A DNA stretch of 64,000 bases, from NCBI GenBank assembly GCA_050084985.1, contig JBITNC010000002.1, positions 11,842,001 through 11,906,000 of the forward strand. The letters run 5' to 3'. Below are positions 1 to 10,300 of the stretch, in pieces. The notes under the pieces were generated by a model. The model did not search any database, had not been told where the DNA came from, and saw only the letters and a program-made list of their open reading frames with translations. This DNA is from Nageia nagi (taxonomy: Eukaryota; Pinophyta). The position numbers were made by a program, and so were the translations under genes. Position 1 is the stretch's first letter. The number at the start of each line of letters is the position of its first letter.

Positions 1-1066
1 ATATTGGTATTTATATTTTAGTTAATAATAAAGTTCATATTTGTTCCAATGTGCTTTTACAATTCTAGGTCCAATTGAAGAAGGTGACACTAAAGGTGCA
101 ACATCTATAGACCCTCATGGATCATTGGGTTAATGCCCCATACACATTGTTTTGTGTACAACCAAGTTCACTACCATGCTAGAGTTGGTCTCGAAGGTGC
201 AAGAATAACCATAGTTAGGGCTCGTAAGCTCATTATCAGAGCCATTCCTATAAAAGGAATCAACATCGTTTACCACCTTATCTCTCCCAACTACCAGACT
301 AGGGCACACAAGGCTAGAATAGTAATGATAAGTTCTATTGACTTAGTCTAGCCATTTTCCCATAAAGGGACATAGAAGATGATCAAGTGGCTAAACCTAT
401 TAGCAAAGGCACCAACTTAGGATGGGATCCTTCTTTAGATTCCTAGAATGTTACTAGCTAGTGAGACCCCTCAGATTATGATCCACCAACTTCTGGTTCT
501 ATTCCTATTGTTTCTTAATTAATACACAATTAATTCATTTTGTTAATTCTTAATGGTGTTTAAGTTTTATAGGACTTGACCCTAAAGCATAAATTCAAGG
601 TGTTATTTTCTATCCACGTGCTTTTTTTTTTGTAAATACTTTATGCTATTCTTTTTTTTTTTTATTAAAGTAATATAAAATGCACTTTTTTTATAAAATA
701 AATTATATTTAATAGTTAATGAGTTTCAAAATTTGTTTACATATGTTGATCCTTAGTGGCATAGTAAACTAGTTCTTATGGATTATGTAACCATCAACCA
801 ATTTACATTCAATTGTAATGTAAAACTTCTCTTTTAAATTACTAAATCATTTGTATCATGAAACTTATATACAATAAGAATCATCAACCCTATCAAATAT
901 TAATAAAATCAAATAGTTTTAAGTGTTTGGACTTATAAATATATACCTTTAATTATTTAAATAAGCCCAACATAATAAAGCACAAAACTAAGCATGATGA
1001 CTTCTATTTGAAAAAGTTCTTTATTTTTATGCATAATTCTCTATTTCGAAGTAGATGAGATTATCC
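1..1066. other. AT-rich flank with no recognised feature
   Basis: The sequence has several long A or T runs (for example around 628-665). The one short open frame at 133-351 has no motif that I recognise. It ends at the target site of the Gypsy element. Confidence 0.5.
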
Positions 1067-1071
1067 AATTA

Positions 1072-2239
1072 TGTGATGTCCCCATTGCATCATTGTAATT
1101 AATCGTAGAATCCAACAGATTCCCCCTTGTAATATATTTTATTATTACATTGTACTTTCATATTGTAGCTTAGGATAAAAGACTTAATGGGTCAATGGAC
1201 CCAACTGTGAGCCTCAAGTGGGACGTTTCCCTCCCAAGCATAGATTAGGTATTTTATTATACTTGAAGATCTCGATCTTGATTATGGGAATTTCAAGGTC
1301 TATTTTACACTTAGGTGGATGGATGGGAACTTGTATACATGCGCTAGCCTTGGGGAGACTCTTAGACTCCCACGTTGGCCCATTATGACACCTAGATCCC
1401 ACGCATGGCTCCTAAACCCACGTTAGTCATGCATAGTACTCCTACATCCCCACATTAGCATTAATGGTACTTTAGGCCCCCATGTTGGCATGCTTAACCC
1501 TTAGGCACCCACATTGGGCATACTGGGCCCCTAGGAGGCTAACGTTGGGATTAAGGAGTCGAATGATGACTCCTGGGTGAGGTCTAGACAGGGTTGAGTG
1601 TATAAAGAGACATTGGAGCCTCATTGTTGGATAAACCTGATTATACTATTATCACTTGATACCATCCTATGGACACAAGTCTTAGCAACGCTAAGCAATC
1701 CCCTAAGTGCAACATCTAGGAGGGCTATCAAGTTAAGCGATCCTGATTATCTACGACATTAGTGTAGCACCCTTTCCCATTCGGTGTTATTCTAAGTTTG
1801 AGCTTCAACCATTCAATTGGTCACCAGGATCAAAGGATAGCTCCTTCGGTGGAGAGGATTCAGGTTCTAAGGGAGCAAGGCTATCTCATGGTTCTACTTA
1901 TCCATCCAACATTGAGGATGCACAATTTGACCTAGTTGGCTCTTTGGAGGTCAATGTCTAGCTTTAGAAGCTCGATATTGTATTGTTGTGACATTCTTAT
2001 CTTCTATACATCCATTGAACACTTGGATCTCACTTTTGTGTTGTGCATACTTGTTTATTAGCATCGTTTGATTACTATGGCATGTATGTGGCATTGTGTT
2101 GATTGATATCTGCTAGTTGTAGCTAGACATTGGCATATTTACATTATTAGGGTTTGATTTGGATGCCCTAGGCCAGACATTAGGGTTTATTGAATTGAAT
2201 TTGCTTAATTGCACTTGAGTTTGTGTTTGGATCCCTACA
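1072..2239 (+). repeat. 5' LTR of the short Gypsy element
   Basis: 1168 bp, starting TGTGATGTCC and ending CCCTACA. It contains the module around 1206-1235 that is shared with other LTRs in the window and a run of CCCACGTTGG-like motifs at about 1370-1560. Confidence 0.9.
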
Positions 2240-2240
2240 A

Positions 2241-2252
2241 TGGTATCATAGC
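2241..2252 (+). promoter_or_regulatory. Primer binding site of the Gypsy element
   Basis: TGGTATCATAGC begins one base after the LTR end and matches the common initiator-Met primer site TGGTATCAGAGC at 11 of 12 positions. Confidence 0.8.
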
Positions 2253-3085
2253 TTGGATCTGGCCAATTTGTGAATGATACTGAACGTGCATCGCTACTAC
2301 AACAGATCCAATAATCGAAGAGAGATGGAGTCCGCAAGGAAGAACGAGAAATCACATACCAAAGAGACACCTTATAGGGCCATCCACAAGGAGGATTGTA
2401 GGTAGTGGATGAATGAGGTACAAAATGAAAAAGGATGCCCCAGGGGAGAGATCTATAGTAGCTAGGGGGAGAAGCTCTACCTTGGTTCAAGATTCCACAC
2501 TCAAATGGAAGTTCAATGAACTTATTTTAGCCATCAATAGCATGATGGAGGCTATCACCACCATGCAATGGTAGTTGAATAGGCATATAGGGGTTCATGA
2601 GGAGCTTGAGAGACAAATTAACTACCCACATCCTACCAAAGATGATAGATAGGAGCTGCAGATTAACAATCAAGTATGAGGAGATCCCATAGTTTAAGAG
2701 ATTGGAAGTCTACTCACCATGGATCTATGGATCGTCCATAGCCCACATTCTTGAGATCCCATTCACACTAGGCACCATAGGGCACTAACCCTCTCTTAGG
2801 GCCTGGAGGAGGATGTTGGCAAAATGGGGGAGCAGCCCATCATTCCCAAACCGTTCAAACCTATGTTTGCTAAGAAGTCAGGAGAAGAGACAAAGAATAG
2901 GGTTCTTGGTTCATTAGAGTTGAATCAGATTTTTCAGGGAATACTCCATGTTAGATCTAGAGTTGAAGAGAGATGTCAACTTCAACGGTTGCTTGGAGAT
3001 CTTAGGGTTGAAGGGGAGTAACACACATGACCCACACACCCCAAGCAACTCGTGGGAAGATAAGAGAAACCTGCAATAGAAAATA

Positions 3086-3770
3086 AATAAAATGCAGGTG
3101 CATATGTATGATGGGAAGCAAATGAATGTTAGAGCTTGGTTGCATCAGCTGCAGACTTACTTCACCTTGAGCCCAAACATGGTGGAGGAGGATGCAATCC
3201 ATTTTGCATATTTACATTTTGAGGGTGATGCCCTCAAATGGTGGCAACATGGAGTGATTAGCCATGATTAATTGAACATCACCTTTTTTGATGAGTTTGC
3301 TAGATGACTGGTCAAGAGATTCGATCGAAAGAGGGAGAATGATTACTTTCGAGATATGATATCATTAAGGCAACAAGGAGTAGTGGATGAGTATGTGTCA
3401 GAGTTCTAGAAGATTACACTTATGATCCATCACATTTCGAAGGAGCGGTTGATATTCCTCTTCGTAGAGGGTTTGATGGAGCCATTGTAAGGCATGATCA
3501 AGGTATCCTCACCTAGGAGCCTTGATGATGCCATCCGGGTCGCATATGATCTAGATCCGACTATGAACTCCCTCAAGGGAGGGTATATGTACAAGGGGTT
3601 AGTCACACGGAAGTCTTTTGTCGATAAGGAAGGGCCTAGCAAGGCCAAACCAATCCCCCACCTTGAACGAACTAGTTGTACACAACTACACGAAGGAAAT
3701 TGAGGAAGGCAAGTGCTTCTACTGCAAGAAGACTTGGGAGCTAGGGCATTATTGTCAAGGTAAGGAACAA
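3086..3770 (+). pseudogene. Gypsy gag remnant with four in-frame stops
   Basis: The frame reads RAWLHQLQTYF, then FEGDALKWWQHG, the retrotransposon gag core, then DEYVSEF and GLMEPL. It ends with the knuckle-like CFYCKKTWELGHYC, a chromovirus-style variant of CCHC. Stops interrupt at about 3270, 3306, 3408 and 3488. By comparison with the family pattern most replace Gln or Trp codons, as expected from C-to-T or G-to-A transitions. It cannot make a full Gag protein as it stands. Confidence 0.8.
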
Positions 3771-3779
3771 GTGCATTAC

Positions 3780-4290
3780 ATTTTCAGAGGATGAGTCGGA
3801 TGATTCAGATTTGGATTTGGGAGTGGACATCTTATATCAGGAGGCACCAAGAGCAAAGGGCACATTGGGGAGAATGATTGCTTCACTACATGGGGTGAAA
3901 AAGTACCTCACATTGAAGGTTGTGAGGCAAGCAGGTGGACAAGATTGGATGGTCTTGATCGATCCAGGAGCATCCCATAACTTCATCGATGCAAGCTTTA
4001 TGGAAAAGAAGAATCTGAAGGCCAAAGGTTTCGAAGGATTTAGAGTTTCCAATGCCAACGGGAAACTCTAAATCCTTCGAACCACATCGTTGAGAAGTTT
4101 GGATTAAGGTTGTAAAGTTGGATGGTGAGGGAGAACTTCTATGTCTATCCCATGAAGGGACATCCTCACATTATTTTGGGAGTGCAATGGTTGTTTGAAT
4201 TGGGTGACATTCACACTAATTATTAGAAACTCACTTTGAGTTTCGAGATCGATGGGAAGACCCATACACTACAGGGGATTTGAGATGATT
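3780..4290 (+). pseudogene. Gypsy aspartic protease remnant
   Basis: The open part (3811-4071) contains MVLIDPGASHNFID, a retropepsin active site in which the usual DSGA or DTGA reads DPGA, a probable loss of the catalytic Ser/Thr. After a fold-back repeat at 4030-4081 and a stop, homology resumes out of context with NFYVYPMKGHPHIILGVQW, the flap and C-terminal part. In relatives reverse transcriptase follows here; it is absent. Confidence 0.8.
4030..4081. repeat. Perfect 21-bp inverted repeat, 10-base loop
   Basis: Arms 4030-4050 and 4061-4081 are exact reverse complements around the loop AATGCCAACG. The right arm replaces expected protease coding sequence and puts a stop right after NANGKL. 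Confidence 0.95.
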
Positions 4291-4340
4291 GTCTACAGGT
4301 GGACAATAAGCATCGACAGGTAATTGAATGGTGCCAAAAG

Positions 4341-4805
4341 GAGGAAGTAGAGATGGGGCCACATTGGATGAGGATGGGATCTGATAGGAGAAGAGGAGCA
4401 TTGGGGAACTCCCATACCCCATGTTGCATTCCAGAGAGCTTGGAGGGGCTATGTTGGGCTTAGAATACCTTTTGCACTGCACATTAGACCTTGGGGAGGT
4501 AAGATCTCTCACGTTGTGCCTTGGAGATGGTTTCCACCCCACAGTGACCCTTGGAGAGGTTGGACATTTCACGTTGGGCTTTGGAGGAGCTAAGCACCCC
4601 ACGTTGAGCCTCAAAGAGGATGGTCACCCAACGTTCGGCATGAGGGAGGCTGTATTCCCCTCATGGAGCATTGTTGAGCTAGGGAGTGGGATGTTAAGAT
4701 TGGTGGAGGTCTATTACCCCATATTAGACGTGGGAAGGTCTTCATTGATGATGTTGAGCCAACTAGCAGCTTGGTACCCCACTTTGATCTTGGGGGAGTT
4801 TCGAC
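4341..4805 (+). repeat. 30-bp periodic array inside the Gypsy element (about 15 units)
   Basis: Units start every 30 bases (4341, 4371, 4401 and so on to 4791) with a loose consensus of TTGGAGAGG, ten variable bases, then CCCCACGTTGGGCC. Individual units differ at many positions but the spacing never slips. In the frame open from 4421 to 4912 it reads as a ten-residue repeat (LGEVGHFTLG / FGGAKHPTLS / LKEDGHPTFG). The minus strand is also open through much of it. It occupies the position where pol would be. Confidence 0.85.
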
Positions 4806-5124
4806 CTTATCTATGGAGCAAGGGCTCTGCTTGTTTAAATTTACCCATGATTTACTTGAGATTTTTGCAGGTACATCCCTACAAAGGTACAAAAACAACC
4901 CATGTGTATTGAGGATGACCATGGAGCAGTTGATGAGGAGTGATAGTTACAAGAAACCAATGTTTGCATGTTACATAGATGTATGGATATGAGGCTTCAA
5001 CAATCTGCATCACACTACCATCTTAGTTGCATTCCACCATGGAAGACCACAACCATCAAGACTGAAGGATTCTTGGAAGATAACATGTTGCAGTCTTCTC
5101 TTATTGCTTGAGGGTGAGCAATTC

Positions 5125-5138
5125 GAGAGGGGAGGCTT
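5125..5138 (+). promoter_or_regulatory. Polypurine tract of the Gypsy element
   Basis: GAGAGGGGAGGCTT lies immediately before the 3' LTR start TGTGACC, the position where plus-strand priming occurs in LTR elements. Confidence 0.75.
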
Positions 5139-6333
5139 TGTGACCTCCCCCTTACATGATTGTAATTAATTATGGAATCCAACAGATTCCTCTTGTAATA
5201 TATTTTATTATTGCATTGTACTTTCATATTGTAGCTTGGGATAAAAGACTTAATGGATCAATGGATCCCACTATGAACCCCAAGTGGGAAGTCTCCCTCC
5301 CAAGCATAGATTAGGTGTTTTATTATACTTGGAGATCTCGATCTTGATTATGGGAATCCCAAAGTCTGTTTTACAATTAGGTGGATAGATGGGCACTTGC
5401 ATACATGCGCCAACCTTTGGGGAGACTCCTCAACCCCCATGTTGGCCCATTATGAAATCTAGATCCCACACATGGCTCCTAGACCCATGTTGGGCATGTG
5501 TGGCACTCCTAGACACCCACATTAGCATTAATGGCACTTCAGGTCCCCACGTTGGCATTCTTAACCCTTAGGCATCCATGTTGGGCATACTAGGCTCCTA
5601 GGAGGCTAATGTTGGGATTAAGAAGTTAGGTGATGACTCCTAGGTGATATCCAGATACGGTTGAGTGGACAAAGAGACATTGGAGCCTCATTGTTGGATA
5701 TACCTGATTATACTATTATCTCTTGATATCGTAAAAGTAGACACAAGTCTTAGCAATGCTAAGCAATCCCCTAGGTTCAGCATCTAGGAGGGCTATCAGG
5801 TTGAGGGATCCTGATTACCTACGACATTGGTGTAGCACCCTTGCCCATTCGATGGTATTTTGAGGTTGAGCTTCTACCATTCATGGTCGCAAGGATCATA
5901 GGAAGGCTCCTTCGATGGAGAGGATTCAGGTTTTGAGGGAGCAAAGCTATCTCAAGGTTTTGCTTGTCCGTCCAGAATTAAGGATACACAATTTGCCCTA
6001 CTTGGCTCCTTGGAGGCCAACATCCAGCTTTGGGAGCTCAATATTGTATTGTTGTGACATTCATATCTTCTATACAACCGTTGGGCACTTGGATCTCACT
6101 TTTGTGTTGTGTATACTTATCTATTGGCATTGTTTGATTACTTTAGCATGTATGTGTTTGAATGAACCAGACATTGGCATTGTGGGATTGTGTTGAATGA
6201 TATTTGCTAGTTGTATCTAGACATTGGCATATTTGCATTATTGGGGTTTGATTTGGATGCCCTAGGTCAGACGCTAGGGTTTATTGAATTGAATTCGCTT
6301 AATTGCACTTGAGTTTGTGTTTGGATCCTTACA
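5139..6333 (+). repeat. 3' LTR of the short Gypsy element
   Basis: 1195 bp, TGTGACC to CCTTACA, colinear with the 5' LTR with many substitutions and small indels. The target duplication AATTA follows at 6334-6338. Confidence 0.9.
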
Positions 6334-6338
6334 AATTA

Positions 6339-7070
6339 TTCATCAATTCATATCATACAACTATTTGAAAATGTTATCAAATATTTTATTTTGATGATAT
6401 CACATTGGTTAGAGAAAACAAATTTCATGTACATAAAATTGAAAAATGTTTATTTGTAAGGTTGGGATGGCAATGCAATTCCATTTGAAATATGTGTAAT
6501 ACCTAGATTGATTAGATCCTAAGCAACATAGAACTTGGATGTTCTTAATAAAATTGACTAGCAACGAAATCTTAAGCTCTAAATAAAAAATAAAATCAAC
6601 CTGAACAATCTCTTTCACATGAAATTAATTTATTATTCATTAGAAAGAATATTATCAAAGATTTCATAGCAATCATGCATGCATAGAACACAAGTAAAAT
6701 CCTTGTGTCATATTTGTTTACAAAATATTCATGCACCATATCATTGCAATGGGAAACACATCTTATAGATATTTGAAATTTTGATGAGTCATGCTTAACT
6801 ATTTATGTTCTATGTGAGTTCAATTGTCAAAACAATTTCCAAAACATAGAAATATTTATTTATAAAAAGTTTTTAACTTGTTGCTAGGTCTCTTTTTGAA
6901 ATTTATTGTAGTCTATATTGAGTCTTAAGGCAAATTTATTAGTATTTTCTCTTAAATCATAGAGGACTAATGAATATTTTTATAGCAAGGTTTGAGGAAT
7001 TACTTTAGAGCCACTTCTTACTCCTATATAAATGTGTGGATTTGAGCTTTCAATATCATTTCAATCAAAG
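6339..7070. other. AT-rich spacer with no recognised feature
   Basis: No reading frame or repeat that I could identify lies between the Gypsy element and the 95-bp repeat. Confidence 0.5.
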
Positions 7071-7353
7071 CTATTACCATATCTTTTGATTTCAGATACC
7101 TTATCAATTATGAGATTCATGGAGATAGTGTATCTTTGGCTTTTACCTCAAGGAAGCAATTAAAGTTATTACCATATCTTTTGATTTTAGGTACCTTATC
7201 AATTGTGAGATTCATGGAGATAGTGTATCTTTGGCTTTTACCTCAAGGAAGCAATTAAAGCTATTACCATATATTTTGATTTTAGGTACCTTATCAATAA
7301 TGAGATTCATGGAGATAGTGTATCTTTGGCTTTTTCCTTAAGGAAGCAATTAG
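7071..7353. repeat. 95-bp tandem repeat, three units
   Basis: Units begin at 7071, 7166 and 7261 with CTATTACCATATCTTTTGAT and contain GAGATTCATGGAGATAG. The two later macro-copies downstream carry only two units each (near 8987 and 10797), so the breakpoint of the larger duplication lies within this repeat. Confidence 0.9.
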
Positions 7354-10300
7354 TCACAAGCACTATAATATGCATGTGATCTCCAAAGATTCCAAATGAT
7401 TTACTTCTTTCTTCTCTATTCTTTCTTTTGTTAGAGATAGAAAGTGGCACTTTGAGGCTATTAAGACTTAGGTTGATGAGAAACTAATGTGAACATGTCT
7501 CTCTTCATATGTTGCTACTAGTGAAACTAATGACACCATGTCTCTCTTCATATTGCTTCTAGTGTCGTGATCCTCCCTAGTTAGGTAGGGTGATGAAGTC
7601 CCCTCGCTCTTTGCCAATCCATGCCAACTTCCTTGTCTTGTTTACCATGCACTTTAAATGTACATGCATTATCAAGTACATATCATCTTCTACAAGATCC
7701 GTTGTTTTGGATGGAAGACAAATCTGAGTGTCATGAGATGTATCCCCCTAAGATTGCCCAACTAGGTCCACTGAATTGCAGTCACTCTCTAACAAGCATT
7801 ATCATATTATGTGCAAGCTTTTTGCATGTTGATTGATGAGGACAATGCACAACCTATTTTTCAACACTAAAATACATCCCACTTTGCCTTATGCATTGTT
7901 CTTTTTGGAGTTATTACATACTAGTCAAATGCTTATTGTATATTGTTTTCATTCAATTATCTTTATCTTTTTATTTTTTTGATAAAATGCCATTTTTCGG
8001 TTCCTACAATTGATTTTTATAAACATTCATTTTTTTGTCGAGTCACATAGTCCTACAACAATAAATTTTATTCCTTCCTTAGACTAATTGACCCTAATAA
8101 CCACCTTCACACTTTGCCAAATATGTATAATCTATACCAAAGATAGCAAATGTCGATTTAGTTGTGTAGTTATGATAATCACCACAAAGTTCCCTGATCC
8201 TTGTTTTGACTTACTTTCCTAATCGCTATCTCATTCACACAAACATGGAATCAAGTAAACATGCTACTTTGGGTCCGTTCAAGTTCAACATCATACTGCA
8301 TAGAGAAAACTCTCTTGCAGTTGCACATTCTAATTGTTTTTCCTTAGCAGAGAATTGAATGGTTGTACAAATTGTTGCCTATGGCACCCCTATAGTAATA
8401 TCTTCTGGTCTGTTACTTTGAATAAAACATCATTATGGCATGGATGAACACACGTTGCCAAGTCCCAACTTCACTTTCATTTTCATGCAGATGAGACCAA
8501 ATTCTTCACTATCTTAATCTGCATACCTTATCTCTTTTGTCACACACTTCTTGAATTTCCCATACATAATAGGAAGTTGGAGTAGAAGGAATTCTAAATG
8601 CATTATAGAATAACTAGGAAAAGTATAAGCGTATATGTTTTTGGGACTTCTACATTGTCCTGTAGATAATTTAGGTTTTCTTATACACTAGGATTGCTAG
8701 TAGAAATTTGTAAATATTGCAACTCAGTATTATGTTGCTTTCTTTCACAAATGCTAGGTGTTTTGGTTAAATCATGAGAACTGAATAACTCATGTTGGAG
8801 CCCAAATATACATAATCAGGAAATGTGAAGTGTTATAACATCATAGCTTGAAAATTTTGAATTTAGTTTAAAACAAATGACAAGGTTAATATACTGAATA
8901 GCTTGCTCTCGAATAGTTCATAAAAAATTGCAAAGCTTATCTCCACTTAGCCTCCTATAGAAATGCTAAGTAAATGACAAGGTTAATATCTTTTGATTTT
9001 AGGTACCTTATCAATTGTGAGATTCATGGAGATAGTGTATCTTTGGCTTTTACCTCAAGGAAGCAATTAAAGCTATTACCATATCTTTTGATATTAGGTA
9101 CCTTATCAATAATGAGATTCATGGAGATAGTGTATCTTTGGCTTTTTCCTTAAGGAAGCAATTAGTCACAAGCACTATAATATGCATGTGATCTCCAATG
9201 ATTCCAAATGATTTACTTCTTTCTTCTCTATTCTTTCTTTTGTTAGAGATAGAAAGTGGCACTTTGAGGCTATTAAGACTTAGGTTGATGAGAAACTAAT
9301 GTGAACATGTCTCTCTTCATATGTTGCTACTAGTGAAACTAATGACACCATGTCTCTCTTCCTATTGCTTCTAGTGTCGTGATCCTCCCTAGTTGGGTAG
9401 GGTGATGAAGTCCCTCGCTCTTTGCCAATCCATGCCAACTTCCTTGTCTTGTTTACCATGCACTTTAAATGTACATGCATTATCATGTACATATCATCTT
9501 CTACAAGATCCTTTGTTTTGGATGGAAGACAAATCTGAGTGTCATGAGATGTATCCCCATAAGATTGCCCAACTAGGTCCACTGAATTGTAGTCACTCTC
9601 TAACAAGCATTATCATATTATGTGCAAGCTTTTTGCATGTTGATTGATGAGGACAATGCACAACCTATTTTTCAACACTAAAATACATCCCACTTTGCCT
9701 TATGCATTGTTCTTTTTGGAGTTATTACATATTAGTCAAATGCTAATTGTATATTGTTTTCATTCAATTATCTTTATCTTTTATTTTTTTGATAAAATGC
9801 CATTTTTCGGTTCCTACAATTGATTTTTATAAACATTCATTTTTTTGTCGAGTCACATAGTCCTACAACAATAAATTTTATTCCTTCCTTAGACTAATTG
9901 ACCCTAATAACCACCTTCACACTTTGCCAAATATGTATAATCTATACCAACGATAGCAAATGTCGATTTAGTTGTGTAGTTATGATGATCACCACAAAGT
10001 TCCCTGATCCTTGTTTTGACTTACTTTCCTAATCACTATCTCATTCACACAAACATGGAATCAAGTAAACATGCTGCTTTGGGTCCATTCAAGTTCAACA
10101 TCATACTGCATAGAGAAAACTCTCTTGCAGTTGCACATTCTAATTGTTTTTCCTTAGCAGAGAATTGAATGGTAGTACAAATTGTTGCCTATGGCACCCC
10201 TATAGTAATATCTTCTGGTCTGTTACTTTGAATAAAACATCATTATGGCATGGATGAACACACGTTGCCAAGTCCCAACTTCACTTTCATTTTCATGCAG

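Larger units (their letters stand above)
1072..6333 (+). mobile_element. Short Gypsy LTR element (gag-protease only), complete ends
   Basis: Two direct LTRs flank a 2.9-kb interior. The element is bordered by the 5-bp duplication AATTA (1067-1071 and 6334-6338). A tRNA-Met-type primer site follows the left LTR and a purine tract precedes the right one. The interior has gag and aspartic protease homology but no reverse transcriptase, RNase H or integrase, so it is non-autonomous and would have needed enzymes from a relative. The LTRs differ at roughly one base in ten over the first 80 aligned positions, so the insertion is old. Confidence 0.9.

Noticed and set aside
7621-7836. Plus-strand frame of about 71 codons repeated in all three macro-copies
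   Set aside because: Conserved only because the DNA is recently duplicated; no codon bias or motif.
9280-9606. 108-codon minus-strand frame in the middle macro-copy
   Set aside because: Copies 1 and 3 have an extra C and a stop in the same frame, so it is not conserved even between near-identical copies, and no domain is recognised.
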